Shown here: piece by piece, positions 8,826-18,314 of the stretch
Position numbering within the stretch: the first letter of the stretch is position 1
How the letters are laid out: every line of letters starts with the position of its first letter
DNA from: KLAP211 sp964650085
GTDB lineage: Bacteria; Patescibacteriota; Dojkabacteria; J137
NCBI GenBank assembly: GCA_964650085.1
Contig: CAZYSE010000001.1
Coordinates: forward strand, 1 to 53,811
DNA length: 53,811 bases
Direction of reading: 5' to 3'
Notes under the pieces: model-generated
Seen by the model: only the letters and a program-made list of their open reading frames with translations
Told to the model about the DNA's origin: nothing
The model's database searches: none
Translations under genes and position numbers: made by a program

Positions 8826-9602
8826 ATGGTTGATCTTACGGAATATGCGGGTTTTCAGCTAAAATTAGATGACTTAAAAAACCGTTTCATTTTCGATGAC
8901 AATGTAACCTGTCAAGACGAGTCTTACGTTGGGTTGGATGAGATTCTTCCAGTATTATTAAACAAATTTGTAAGATATCCCGAGAAAGTTTATAAGCTTC
9001 ATAAGAATGTTGTGCCAAGAACAGAGAACTGCGACACAACGTTATCGTACGACATTTATCAAATCCCAGTTGGTTTATTAGGAATTGAATTTGTAAAGAC
9101 ACACGTTTACTATTCAGAATATCGAGAGAGTAAATTTGCGAGCATAATAGAATGCTTGGCTGGAGAGTTGACAGTAATAATGCAAAAAAACGTCAAAAAA
9201 GAGGCAACGGATTATGAATTCGATACTTATGTAGAAGATATTGTTGTGGTTACATTAAAGAGAGGAGAAAAAGTGGCTATACCATCTGGATACTTCTATA
9301 CTTTTGTTAATGCAGGAAGTGCAGGAGTAGTTATGGCTAAGCTTTCTGGTAAAGCAGAAATTCAAGTTGATTATAATAATCTGAGAAGAGAAAAAGGTTT
9401 AGCATATTTTATAATCTCAAAAAATGCAAAGGCAGAAACCGTTGCTAATCCAAAATATAAAATTCAATGTAAATTAAAAGTTTATTCCGTAAGAAAGATT
9501 GTAAGAGACGAAAATCTTAAGAAGATATTTGTTCCTTTTGATATTTCCACTCCATTGTTCAACCTACACTTCATAGCAAAATCTCTAAATGCGTATTTTT
9601 AG
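8826..9602 (+). CDS. Cupin protein related to archaeal-type phosphoglucose isomerase (degenerate metal site)
   Basis: A frame of up to 270 residues opens with TTG at 8790; the ATG at 8826 is the better start (258 aa). The middle and C-terminal parts resemble cupin-type glucose-6-phosphate isomerase: KTHVYY, IIECLAGEL, GEKVAIPSGYFYTFVNAG, and the family tail GLAYFIISKN with NPKYK. In active enzymes the metal is held by HxH, Glu and His. Here only the first His (KTH) appears kept; the second His, the Glu and the last His (FVNAG preceded by Tyr) seem replaced. It may be inactive or repurposed. It overlaps the rhomboid gene by 14 bp, so they are co-translated. Confidence 0.55.
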   Translation: MVDLTEYAGFQLKLDDLKNRFIFDDNVTCQDESYVGLDEILPVLLNKFVRYPEKVYKLHKNVVPRTENCDTTLSYDIYQIPVGLLGIEFVKTHVYYSEYRESKFASIIECLAGELTVIMQKNVKKEATDYEFDTYVEDIVVVTLKRGEKVAIPSGYFYTFVNAGSAGVVMAKLSGKAEIQVDYNNLRREKGLAYFIISKNAKAETVANPKYKIQCKLKVYSVRKIVRDENLKKIFVPFDISTPLFNLHFIAKSLNAYF

Positions 9603-10314
9603 GTTGCTCATAATTACTAATGCTGCGGTATTTGGAATCTTATTCCTTTTACAGCTTCTTCTATTTTCTCAGGGCGGAACGATAAGCAATTCCTTAAACT
9701 TCCAAATTTTTGATATCTCCGGGGGACTTTCATCAATAGATTTATACATAGGAAAGTTTTGGACTTTTATTACTGCAAACTTTGCTCATCTTGATCCACT
9801 TCACTTTTTATTCAACATTTACGCACTAATCAAAATTGGTCAGGTTGTGTATGAATTTTATGATGGGAAGAAGCTTTTTATTACTTACATCATTGGGGGA
9901 TTTGCTGCAATGGCATTTACCTTGGTAGTAAGTTTAGCTTCTGGATCCCCAACATTAACACTAGGAGCTTCGGGGAGTATTTTTGCACTCGCTGGATTGC
10001 TCTTAGGTGGAGCACTAAAAGATAGGAGATACGGCATTAATCTTCCAATAAACCTCCAGTTGTTTGTACCAATAATCTTGATTTCTTTGATTTTTGGTTT
10101 CGTTCCCGGCAGTGGTGTAAATAACCTTGCTCATTTAGGAGGTTTAATATCAGGATTTATCCTAGGTCTCGTACTCAAGCACGATATCGGCGAGTATGAA
10201 TCCAAAACAGAAAAAACTGCAATCAACTTAATTTATTATGTACTTCTAGGAGTCTTTATTCTTTCCTTCCTTCTGCATATAATGTATGTGATTACCTGGT
10301 TTATAAATTCATAA
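9589..10314 (+). CDS. Rhomboid family intramembrane serine protease
   Basis: A 241-residue, six-helix membrane protein. It carries the rhomboid motifs HLDPLHFLFN (HxxxxHxxxN in helix 2), catalytic Ser128 in LGASGSIFAL and catalytic His182 in NLAHLGGLISG. Rhomboids cleave transmembrane substrates within the bilayer; the substrate is unknown. It overlaps the cupin gene at its start and shares one base with the adk start codon (TAATG), so translation is coupled through the operon. Confidence 0.93.
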   Translation: MRIFRLLIITNAAVFGILFLLQLLLFSQGGTISNSLNFQIFDISGGLSSIDLYIGKFWTFITANFAHLDPLHFLFNIYALIKIGQVVYEFYDGKKLFITYIIGGFAAMAFTLVVSLASGSPTLTLGASGSIFALAGLLLGGALKDRRYGINLPINLQLFVPIILISLIFGFVPGSGVNNLAHLGGLISGFILGLVLKHDIGEYESKTEKTAINLIYYVLLGVFILSFLLHIMYVITWFINS

Positions 10315-10949
10315 TGAACGTACTTTTTCTTGGGCCTTCAGGCAGCGGCAAGGATACACAAGCCGAGTTATTAGTAGAGCAATTGGGCTTTACACGCGTC
10401 TCAACTGGAGATCTAATGCGGGATATTTCGGATGGAGAAAAGGACATCCAAAAAATGATTCGTCAAGCTATGAATCAAGGGTTCCTAGCAGATAATTTCG
10501 TTTTTGGATTAACCGAAATATATCTTCAACATATTAAAACGGAGGATATTATTCTGTCTGGCAGCGTTAGAAAAGACTCCCAAGTTGAGCTTTTAGACTT
10601 CACATTGTTTAAAGTGGGAAAAACATTGGACAAAGTAATCTACTTTGATTTAAGCGACGAAGAGTCAATCAAACGAATGTCTGGAAGACTTTATTGCTCA
10701 AACTGTTATATGAACTATCATAAGATATTTAACTCACCAAAACGCGTAGATATTTGCGATAACTGTGGGTCTAGACTGGAACAAAGAGATGACGATAATA
10801 CAGAAGCAATAAAAAAAAGATTGATTGATTTCCACAAAGATAACACGGAGATTATTGAACAATATGTGCAAAGGGGTATACTGATTAAAATAGATGCTTC
10901 AAAATCTATAGAAGAAATAAATGCTGAACTTTTAGAAATCCTAAGATGA
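10314..10949 (+). CDS. adk: Adenylate kinase
   Basis: A 211-residue nucleoside monophosphate kinase that converts AMP and ATP to two ADP. The P-loop is GPSGSGKDT (residues 7-15), followed by VSTGDLMRD. The LID domain has a four-cysteine zinc knuckle (CSNC and CDNCG) and the RxDDN segment (EQRDDDNTEAIKKRL). The Asp after the P-loop Lys (GKDT rather than GKGT) is a small deviation from the E. coli form. Start ATG overlaps the rhomboid stop; its own stop overlaps the next start by 4 bp (ATGA). Confidence 0.9.
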   Translation: MNVLFLGPSGSGKDTQAELLVEQLGFTRVSTGDLMRDISDGEKDIQKMIRQAMNQGFLADNFVFGLTEIYLQHIKTEDIILSGSVRKDSQVELLDFTLFKVGKTLDKVIYFDLSDEESIKRMSGRLYCSNCYMNYHKIFNSPKRVDICDNCGSRLEQRDDDNTEAIKKRLIDFHKDNTEIIEQYVQRGILIKIDASKSIEEINAELLEILR

Positions 10950-12379
10950 TTACATACAAACTATTAACTAAAACTCGATATTCGTTTAACGGCGCTTTTG
11001 AATTTGCACCTGGATTCGTAATTACAGCCGAAGATATTACAGATCTAGTAGAATCACACGGATTTATAGATCTTGTTGCTAGTGATGATCCGTTTTCTAA
11101 AACAGCGGTTAACTCCATTCTAGAGAATTCGCTTGATATTAAGTTTGACAACAAAGTTGAAAAAATCTTTAAAGAGTTAGGAAGAGGAATCTTTCTTTTC
11201 AACGGTAAAATTGTAGAGAACATAAATTCATATAGAGAATTTTATGCACTGGTAATACAATACATTGCCGAAATAATTTCCGCAAATAACGAGTATGTAC
11301 TAGAAATTAGAAAAGCAATGAATTATGAAGTACACGGATTCTGCAGACGAGATCAAACAAACAATCTGTTCATAATAGAATCTGAATACGGAGCAATGGA
11401 TTACAATACTGTCTATACAGACACGTACTTTATTAGTCAGTCGGGTGAGTTAGTAGATTACTACACTCAAAATCAACAAAGTATAAAAGTTATCGAAGGA
11501 TCAAACTATAGATTTCTAAAACTTCCCGAAGCTTTCTCCACAAGGAATAAACTCAATAAAGTAAAGCTGGAGGAGCTAACTTCTGTGTTCAATAAGAACA
11601 AAAATATAAACAACTTTATCTATGGATATAAATCAGGAAAGCTGTACATAGAAGAATTAAATATGAAGGAATCTAATCAGCAACTTGATTCTGAAGTAGC
11701 AGAAGAGGAGGCGGTAGAAAATATTCAGCTAGCTGCAGAAGTTTACGCGCTTATGGATACATCCAAAACTGCTGATAAGAAGGTTTCCCAGAAAAGATCT
11801 TTTTACTTTGATATTCTTAAAACTTCGAATGTCTTCTCAAATCTGCCATTAATCACAGGAGCAAAGAGGTATTTTTTAATCAAGGATTTTGATTTTGATC
11901 CGAACAATTTAGCAACAATAAATAAGCACTTTGCATTAGATTTAGAGAACTACTTATCAAACCGACAAATAGATCACTTGGTATTCGCGGATTCTCATTT
12001 TTCCGCAGAGAAATTTGCCACATTATTAGCTTTATCTCAGAAACACGGGTTGCTCGGCGAGTTTATAACCCCTTCAATAACGTTACCTGATGAGAGTATC
12101 TCTATCCGAGATCTCTACAGCAATTTAGATGAAAGAAATCTTAAACTAAATCTTCAAATTACTGCACCTTCCGTTCTTGGGTATGTAAAAAAGTTTGGAA
12201 TGCCGGTCACTTACAACGTAGACAGGCTAATGGTAAATCTTTTTGAAGGTGAGAAAGGAGAGGAGATTAACGAATACATAGACACGGATGTAGATTACTC
12301 AGTCATTGTTTCGAGAGGAAATCTGAAACTACTTGATAAAAAAGTAGTAGATTCTGCTAAATTTATAGTAATTAGATAA
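10946..12379 (+). CDS. Hypothetical protein, 477 aa
   Basis: I do not recognise this protein. It starts in a 4-bp overlap with adk and ends 45 bp before argS. It is soluble-looking, rich in Asn, Asp and Lys, with an acidic patch around residue 250 (SEVAEEEAVENIQ) and no signal peptide or membrane segment. The C-terminal third (VLGYVKKFGMPVTYNVDRL) looks like a compact alpha/beta domain. Translational coupling to adk suggests a housekeeping role in this lineage, but nothing more can be said. Confidence 0.75.
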   Translation: MITYKLLTKTRYSFNGAFEFAPGFVITAEDITDLVESHGFIDLVASDDPFSKTAVNSILENSLDIKFDNKVEKIFKELGRGIFLFNGKIVENINSYREFYALVIQYIAEIISANNEYVLEIRKAMNYEVHGFCRRDQTNNLFIIESEYGAMDYNTVYTDTYFISQSGELVDYYTQNQQSIKVIEGSNYRFLKLPEAFSTRNKLNKVKLEELTSVFNKNKNINNFIYGYKSGKLYIEELNMKESNQQLDSEVAEEEAVENIQLAAEVYALMDTSKTADKKVSQKRSFYFDILKTSNVFSNLPLITGAKRYFLIKDFDFDPNNLATINKHFALDLENYLSNRQIDHLVFADSHFSAEKFATLLALSQKHGLLGEFITPSITLPDESISIRDLYSNLDERNLKLNLQITAPSVLGYVKKFGMPVTYNVDRLMVNLFEGEKGEEINEYIDTDVDYSVIVSRGNLKLLDKKVVDSAKFIVIR

Positions 12380-12424
12380 ATGATGTATAATTCTACCCAG
12401 AGACTTCTACTTAAGTAACTAAAT

Positions 12425-14239
12425 ATGTTTGATATTAGAGATTCAATTTTAAAAAGCATTAAAACGGCCATTAAAGTTATAGGCGTTGAGGAAGAGGTCG
12501 ATTTTGTTTTGGAAAGGCCAAAGGATGAGAAAAACGGCGACTTTGCCACTAACGCTGCAATGGTGTTAGCCAAATCACTTAAAAAGAATCCACTAAAAAT
12601 TGCAGAAGAAATTAAGAAAAATATTGAATTACCTCCAATAGTAAAAACTGTGGAAATTGCAGCACCTGGATTCTTGAACTTTGATATAGATGACAGTTAT
12701 TACCTACACTTTATTATTGAGGTTCTAGATAATGGACCGAAATACGGTAGATTAGAGTGGGGAAAAGGAAAACATTGGCTTATAGAACACACTAGTGCAA
12801 ATCCAAATAAGGCAATGCACTTTGGTCATTTAAGAAATACAGTTCTAGGAATGGCAGTTTCAAATTTATGGGAAGCTGTAGGAATTGAAGTTACAAGAGA
12901 CTATATAGACAACAATCGTGGAATAGCCATTGCAAAATTAATGTGGGGATATCTTAAATTCGCTCGAAAAGATGAAAGCGATCCTGTAGATTTGCATTAT
13001 TGGTTTGAGAATAGAGACAAATGGAGAACTCCAGAAGAAACTGGAGAAAAGTCAGATCACTTCATAGACAAACTTTATGCTCAGGCTTCACAAGAATTTG
13101 AGAAAGATAAAGATGTAGAAAAATTCGTTAGACAATTAGTTCTAGACTGGGAGAGCGAGGACATTGAAAACTGGGAACTGTGGAGATTAGTAATGAATTA
13201 TTCTCATCAAGGTCTACGAGATACCTTAGAAAGATTGGGTGGTGTGGTAGATCATTATTGGTACGAACACGAAATCTACAAGCAGGGAAAGGAAATTGTT
13301 GAAGAAGGAATAAGTAATGGAATATTTAAAAAGTTAAAAGATGGTGCCGTAGTAACAGATTTAAAGGATTTCAAACTTCCAGACACCATTGTTCTTAAAA
13401 AAGACGGAACTTCACTTTATATAACTCAAGACTTGGCATTAACAAAGTTAAAGAAAGAAACGTTTCACCCAGACAAAATGCATTGGGTAGTTGGACCAGA
13501 CCAAAATCTAGCACTAAGACAAGTGTTCGCAGTTAGCGATCAATTTGGGGTTGGCGAGTTTGATAGTTTTGTTCATATTTCTTTTGGGTATGTAACAATT
13601 AAAGGCTCTGGAAAAATGAGTTCCAGAAAAGGAAATGTAATTTATATCGACGATTTGTTGGATCAAGCTAAAGAAGAAGTGAAGCTTAGGATTGCTGATA
13701 AAGAATTTACCGATGAAGAAAAAGATTCAATCGCGGAAAAAATTGGAGTGGGATCTGTAAAATATAGCATTCTCAAATTAGGAAGAACAACGGACCTAGA
13801 GTATGATTTTGAGACTTCACTTTCATTCGACGGCGATTCTGCGCCTTATGTCATGTACACGATTGTAAGGGCATTCAACATCGTTAAACAGTACTCTTCA
13901 TTCAATGATGCCCTGACCGTTTTATCCACAGATGAAGAAATCACAGAAGAGTTGCTAAAAACACATTTAATCAAAGAAGAGGAAATTGATATTGCTAAAC
14001 ATCTTTATAAATTTGAAGACGTAATTCTGGAAGCAGCAATAAATTATGCGCCAAACTTATTATGCTTGTATCTTTACGAACTTGCTCAAAAATATAACAA
14101 GTTCTATAACAATATCGACATACTAACTTCTGCGACAGAAGACTTGAAGAAAAGCAGAGTAGCACTAACTAAATCTGTAGGAATAGTGCTGGAGAATGGG
14201 TTGAAGATTCTTGGAATAAGTCCTGTTGAGAAAATGTAA
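12425..14239 (+). CDS. argS: Arginyl-tRNA synthetase
   Basis: A 604-residue class Ia synthetase that charges tRNA-Arg. It shows the N-terminal Add-1 domain, SANPNKAMHFGHLRN with the HIGH motif as HFGH (132-135), the KMSKS-equivalent KMSSRKGN (397-404) and a C-terminal DALR anticodon-binding domain (YNKFYNNIDIL to the end). Most ArgS proteins have a degenerate KMSKS; here it is well preserved. Length is usual for the family. A TATAAT box at 12386-12391 lies 33 bp before the ATG. Confidence 0.96.
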   Translation: MFDIRDSILKSIKTAIKVIGVEEEVDFVLERPKDEKNGDFATNAAMVLAKSLKKNPLKIAEEIKKNIELPPIVKTVEIAAPGFLNFDIDDSYYLHFIIEVLDNGPKYGRLEWGKGKHWLIEHTSANPNKAMHFGHLRNTVLGMAVSNLWEAVGIEVTRDYIDNNRGIAIAKLMWGYLKFARKDESDPVDLHYWFENRDKWRTPEETGEKSDHFIDKLYAQASQEFEKDKDVEKFVRQLVLDWESEDIENWELWRLVMNYSHQGLRDTLERLGGVVDHYWYEHEIYKQGKEIVEEGISNGIFKKLKDGAVVTDLKDFKLPDTIVLKKDGTSLYITQDLALTKLKKETFHPDKMHWVVGPDQNLALRQVFAVSDQFGVGEFDSFVHISFGYVTIKGSGKMSSRKGNVIYIDDLLDQAKEEVKLRIADKEFTDEEKDSIAEKIGVGSVKYSILKLGRTTDLEYDFETSLSFDGDSAPYVMYTIVRAFNIVKQYSSFNDALTVLSTDEEITEELLKTHLIKEEEIDIAKHLYKFEDVILEAAINYAPNLLCLYLYELAQKYNKFYNNIDILTSATEDLKKSRVALTKSVGIVLENGLKILGISPVEKM

Positions 14240-14247
14240 AATAATAA

Positions 14248-14275
14248 GGCTCAAGGCTCAAGGCTCAAGGCTCAA
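14248..14275. repeat. AGGCTCA tandem heptamers supplying a stop codon
   Basis: Four perfect tandem copies of AAGGCTC/AAGGCTCA end in TCAAAC. On the minus strand the last TCA is the TGA stop codon of the O-antigen-ligase-like gene, so this repeat array directly abuts, and provides the end of, a coding region. Confidence 0.75.
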
Positions 14276-15507
14276 ACTTCGATTTTTTCTCCTATAACAG
14301 ACTTAGGTGAAAATACATTCTTAAACATCAACACCGAAATCATCAAGAACATGTAGAGATTTGAAATTGAGTATTCGTTTACGCTTGTTTTTAAGATAAA
14401 CATAGTAAACATTAGGAACAAGAAGAAGTTCTTTCTATCTTCAAAAATTTGATTCCAAGCCTTAATAATAAATCCAAAAAGAACAATTATTCCCGTTACT
14501 GCTAATAATCCAAGTTGTAGAACAATATCTAAAAGAAAGTTGTGAGCTCTATCTACATTAAGTCCTGGAAATAAATTGTAATGTTGAAAGACGTTGTTTA
14601 CATTATCAAATCCAAACCCAAACAACTTATTTTGAATAGGTGCTTCCCAGAAAGATATTATAGATTTCTTCCAGATATCGATATGCATTTCATAACCTGG
14701 GAAGAGTAAGGATCCAATTACCATAGCTGGAAGTAGTGCAATGTAAAATACAATCATTGTTAACTTCAGCAGCCGCGTGAATTTTAGCTCATACAGAAGT
14801 AGCCAAACCAAAACTACTGCTAACGTTAAAACGCCCCACCGGGAAAGCGATAGGAATATTCCAAAAGTAAGCAGAACTATAATACTTGCATGACTTAATT
14901 TAAATGCGATTTCAATCTTGCGTCCAAGAAAATAGGCAGAGGCAATTATTCCAAACAAAAGTAGCGTAGAAAAGAAGTTTGTTTGACCAAAAAATCCGTT
15001 CACATATAAACCTGTTGAAAACTTTTCTGGATCAGAAATTAAATCTCTAAATTGAAGCAAAGCTCTAAATGAGTTCGCGATTGCAGCAAAGAGAATACCA
15101 AATAAAAATAAATTGAAATATTTACTCTGAAATGTTTTGTAAACAAAAACAAGAGATAGAGCTATCGGCAAATAAAGCAATAAACCCTGGTGTCTGAAAA
15201 AATTACCGAAAAGAGCAACCTCAGGATTAATTGAGACAATAAAACTTAAAATCATAGCAATTCCAACTACGGTACAGACGATTTTCCCTACAATTCCTAA
15301 GATGTTTTTTTTATACTCCAAAATCAAACCTAGGAAAATAATCACAAGTGAAGCTAATCGAATAACCTCTACCTTTGGGAACTCGAAGCCAGTACCGTTG
15401 AATAAGAGAGAAGGATCTAGAATTATTGAAGAAAACGCCACAGCAAAAATGCTTATTAAAGTTATGTAGTCTTCAAGGCTTCGTTTTTTGAAAAACTTTT
15501 TGATCAT
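14272..15507 (-). CDS. O-antigen ligase/Wzy-like multispanning membrane protein
   Basis: A 411-residue protein with about ten hydrophobic helices. The periplasmic loop near residue 310 (NVDRAHNFLLDIVLQLG) is the Wzy_C/O-antigen ligase signature, where the RxHN element is needed for glycan transfer. Such proteins ligate or polymerise undecaprenyl-linked glycans at the outer face of the membrane. Which glycan is handled cannot be told. Its ATG overlaps the HIT gene stop by one base, so it is the last gene of the minus-strand run. Confidence 0.85.
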   Translation of the reverse strand: MIKKFFKKRSLEDYITLISIFAVAFSSIILDPSLLFNGTGFEFPKVEVIRLASLVIIFLGLILEYKKNILGIVGKIVCTVVGIAMILSFIVSINPEVALFGNFFRHQGLLLYLPIALSLVFVYKTFQSKYFNLFLFGILFAAIANSFRALLQFRDLISDPEKFSTGLYVNGFFGQTNFFSTLLLFGIIASAYFLGRKIEIAFKLSHASIIVLLTFGIFLSLSRWGVLTLAVVLVWLLLYELKFTRLLKLTMIVFYIALLPAMVIGSLLFPGYEMHIDIWKKSIISFWEAPIQNKLFGFGFDNVNNVFQHYNLFPGLNVDRAHNFLLDIVLQLGLLAVTGIIVLFGFIIKAWNQIFEDRKNFFLFLMFTMFILKTSVNEYSISNLYMFLMISVLMFKNVFSPKSVIGEKIEV

Positions 15508-15902
15508 TAGTTTAGCTTATATTTGTTCTTAATCTCTTCAGCTTTGTTAAAATCTAAACTGCCAGAGATAGAGTTCAACATTGCAGTATATTTATCATCT
15601 GCTTTTGGGAAAATATGAATGTGCGCATAAGGAACACCTTCTCCATGGACAAAAGAGTAGACAACATCTTGCTTAGTCACGCTTTTAAAATGGTTCGCAA
15701 TTTTTTTACAAGCATCCATCAATTGGCCGATTTCTTCTACATCCCATACCCATCGCGCGTACTTCTTAGGAATAACAAGCGTATGACCTTCGGTTACTGG
15801 TTTTACATCTAAAAATGCTAATACAAAATCGTCTTCGTAAATTTTGTAACAAGGGATTTCACCTCTTAAGATTTTAGAAAATATGTCATCTTGTTGATCC
15901 AT
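15507..15902 (-). CDS. HIT family nucleotide hydrolase/transferase
   Basis: The frame opens further upstream with GTG at 15941, but the ATG at 15902 gives the canonical HIT N-terminus MDQQDDIFSKILRGEIP (131 aa). HIT proteins hydrolyse AMP-lysine, AMP-amide or dinucleotide substrates. The core GHTLVIPKKYA is present. The triad region reads VPYAHIHIFPK: the first His of the usual HxHxH is replaced by Tyr, but the central catalytic His and the last His remain. Activity is likely but not assured. It shares one base with the downstream membrane-protein gene. Confidence 0.85.
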   Translation of the reverse strand: MDQQDDIFSKILRGEIPCYKIYEDDFVLAFLDVKPVTEGHTLVIPKKYARWVWDVEEIGQLMDACKKIANHFKSVTKQDVVYSFVHGEGVPYAHIHIFPKADDKYTAMLNSISGSLDFNKAEEIKNKYKLN

Positions 15903-15973
15903 AGTACTTGTGTAACTAATAGATTTTACTATCAATGACACTATCTATCCAGCAGGTCTTAGGTGAGTTGAAG

Positions 15974-16966
15974 TTATCCTTCAGAAACAGTTTGCTTGTT
16001 GTAAGCACTCGTAAAATTATTGAGAATCATTACCCCAGTTTCAGTTTTGATTATCCCATGAGTTTCTAGCTTTTGTATAAGCCGTGTGATTACTTTCTTC
16101 GCTCTTTGAAATCCTGTTTTAAATTTATTGAAGTGGAAATTAGTGACGGTGTAATCAAACTCCACAGTGTTTAAGTCAACGATATACCCCATTAAAGTTA
16201 TATTATGACCTGAAACTGTATTATGGAGAATGTTGTTTTTGTGAAGTAATCCAAGTTGAGTTCCAAGGTTTGTTGCAAATACTTCGCTAAAGAAACCATC
16301 AATGTCACTTACTTGTTCAGAAAGACCTTTTATAATTTCCTCTATTAGCTCTCTATCTCCTGAGTCTGCGAAGTTTTCGATGTCTTCAACTCGATAGGGG
16401 CAGGGTAGTAATCTTAATACGATTGCAAATTCCGTTGTATCAATAAAAGATTGAATGGCAGTTAATCTTTCTGCCTTCGCTTCTTTGTCTCCAACTTTTA
16501 AGAAACTATCGTAAGTATCGATCACAGGCACCTTAGATGCAACAACTTTGTTATCGTAATTTTCTCCTTGAAATGGAATGTTATCTGGTCGGAATACTAC
16601 GACAGGTATCTCTGTAACCAATCCATGGATTTTGCTTAGTCGCTCACTTTTTGCAACCAAGTCTGTTGCTCTGTCCAAATTCTCTAGGCCAATCATTTTT
16701 ATCGATCCATCCCTTACGTTTGCCAACACATGCAAGTTATCAGGGTGAGCACCTTTAATGTTTAAGTGGTACTTAATGCCATTTATTATGATCTGATTAG
16801 GTAGAGTTGAGGATCTGAAATGACAGTTAGAAAGCAGCAAAAACCCTTCTGGTGAATTAATCCAATTCAACAAATGATAAAGTTCTTGGATATCTAGCCC
16901 AAGGCTGTGGTTTACGTACAGAACCTGGCCACGAATAGGAGTTTCGAATTCTAAAGGAATATCCAC
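15974..16966 (-). CDS. Kinase-fold-like protein, paralogue B (330 aa)
   Basis: A protein of unknown function that is a diverged paralogue of the product at 18315-19364. They share a central segment IVLRLLPCPYRVEDI (A: IVLRAMPISFRLNDF) and a loop GLLHKNNILHNTVSGHNI followed by GYIVDLN. This resembles the catalytic loop and metal-binding strand of aminoglycoside-phosphotransferase-like kinases (HGDLHxxN then DFD). Here the HGD is HNT (His248) and the metal-binding Asp is Asn, so catalysis is doubtful. Start is GTG, with an A/T-rich -10-like TATATAAA just upstream. It lies downstream of DUF711 and upstream of the HIT gene. Confidence 0.5.
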   Translation of the reverse strand: MDIPLEFETPIRGQVLYVNHSLGLDIQELYHLLNWINSPEGFLLLSNCHFRSSTLPNQIIINGIKYHLNIKGAHPDNLHVLANVRDGSIKMIGLENLDRATDLVAKSERLSKIHGLVTEIPVVVFRPDNIPFQGENYDNKVVASKVPVIDTYDSFLKVGDKEAKAERLTAIQSFIDTTEFAIVLRLLPCPYRVEDIENFADSGDRELIEEIIKGLSEQVSDIDGFFSEVFATNLGTQLGLLHKNNILHNTVSGHNITLMGYIVDLNTVEFDYTVTNFHFNKFKTGFQRAKKVITRLIQKLETHGIIKTETGVMILNNFTSAYNKQTVSEG

Positions 16967-17102
16967 AATTTTATATATAACGGCTATGTAATTTTACCAT
17001 TTTTGGCGACTAATTCACACGAGTATACTAGAAAGGCCTGGGAACGTGTGTGGTAGGTTTCTGCCTAGCCTACATATCATATTTGGCTGGGAGTGAAAGC
17101 TA

Positions 17103-17130
17103 ACCCTACAAAGCCGAGACTTTGTAGGGT
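17103..17130. terminator. Perfect 11-bp hairpin between DUF711 and paralogue B
   Basis: ACCCTACAAAG and CTTTGTAGGGT pair perfectly around a 6-nt loop, 39 bp beyond the DUF711 stop on the minus strand. No long T-run follows, so it may attenuate or protect the transcript rather than fully stop it. Confidence 0.5.
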
Positions 17131-17168
17131 AGGGTGCTTCTCTCATTGCGGAGCGCTCGTCAATCAAT

Positions 17169-18176
17169 CTAGATGATCCGTACAACGACGTCCTTTAAAT
17201 ACGGATTTTGGAAATTAGTTTTCTCCCCAACCTTTGCTTTTCCATCACTTACAAATCTAGCAGAAAGTGGTTTATTATATTTGTTAGATAACGCTTGAAT
17301 CAATTTTAGAATCTCTACTATTCTTTCAGGATTTTCGTCCACACCAATTGGATAAGTATCAATGCCTAAACCAGAGTGGAGTGAAACATAAATGTTTCTT
17401 TCAATAGAGAACTCACCTTTTTCATATTCTTCAGCCAGCTCAAAATCTTCCAAGCAAGGCATCATGATTCCACAAAGGCCAATTGGCTTCGGATTTTCAC
17501 TTTTAATAAATCTTGTTATTCTTGTATAAAAATCAGTTGTAAAAGAATTAATGTAGTTTGAATTCAGTCGCTTAACAATATTTACTAGACTAGATTCTCC
17601 TTCGTAAAGTGGAGCAATTGATGAATCGATTCCAAGGAAATCCTTTTCATCTTTCAAAATTTCACAAATTTCATTCCAAACTGTTTTCATATTTTCGAAC
17701 CAATCATTAAGTGTTTCTGCGTTCTCAGCAAGATCGGTTGGTTGGAGTCCAATAGCAAATCCTTCTTGTTCATAATTTGCAGAAGGGTAGTATGGACTAG
17801 AATTCGAATTGTTAAAAACATATGTGAAACTGAAAGTTTTAGCTGCGTTATTTTTTATAATCTCCAGTAGCGGCGCAACAGTCTTTAAATTGATTTCTTC
17901 ATTTGCAAGTTCAACATTACAAGCTAAGTTTTTGTTGTCTAAAAACTTACTCATGTTTGATTCCAACCATTTTTGATTCACGGTTCCGATTGAATGCATT
18001 GCGTCTCCTGAAAGTGCATTCAGCTCAACTAACTTCTCAGAAATTGAGCAGACTCTTGTCGTTTGAATGGTGTAATCGTGAGCTTCAAGAAGACTTTTGA
18101 GAACTGATAATCGCTCAACAATTGATTGATTTGGATTTTTTGTGAAGTAGCAAATACTTCGAATAATTTTTTTCAT
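17169..18176 (-). CDS. DUF711 (UPF0210) family protein
   Basis: A 335-residue protein with clear UPF0210 signatures: FLGIDSSIAPLYEGESS, IGLCGIMMPCLED and the C-terminal SGLGIDTYPIG with KPLSARFVSDGKAKVGEKT. The family is conserved, structurally related to glycyl-radical enzyme folds, and has no settled reaction. Here it sits between two kinase-fold-like paralogues and downstream of ahcY, an arrangement I do not know from other genomes. There is a 138-bp gap upstream containing two hairpins. Confidence 0.88.
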   Translation of the reverse strand: MKKIIRSICYFTKNPNQSIVERLSVLKSLLEAHDYTIQTTRVCSISEKLVELNALSGDAMHSIGTVNQKWLESNMSKFLDNKNLACNVELANEEINLKTVAPLLEIIKNNAAKTFSFTYVFNNSNSSPYYPSANYEQEGFAIGLQPTDLAENAETLNDWFENMKTVWNEICEILKDEKDFLGIDSSIAPLYEGESSLVNIVKRLNSNYINSFTTDFYTRITRFIKSENPKPIGLCGIMMPCLEDFELAEEYEKGEFSIERNIYVSLHSGLGIDTYPIGVDENPERIVEILKLIQALSNKYNKPLSARFVSDGKAKVGEKTNFQNPYLKDVVVRII

Positions 18177-18206
18177 ACAAAATAGGTTTACAAACTAAAT
18201 AAACAA

Positions 18207-18256
18207 GTTCACCCACGTTTGTGGGTGAACTTGGAGCAGGGACGGAGACCTGCTCC
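18207..18256. repeat. Two adjacent hairpins between paralogue A and DUF711
   Basis: AGTTCACCCAC/GTGGGTGAACT with a GTTT loop is followed directly by GGAGCAGG/CCTGCTCC. Both are perfect stems. They lie between two minus-strand genes and could act as terminator/attenuator or be another member of the window's multi-hairpin intergenic repeats. Confidence 0.55.
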
Positions 18257-18314
18257 CACTCTATTTTTTAGTAGAAGTACTTGTATGAAACCATATTTTG
18301 AATTATATCATGCG

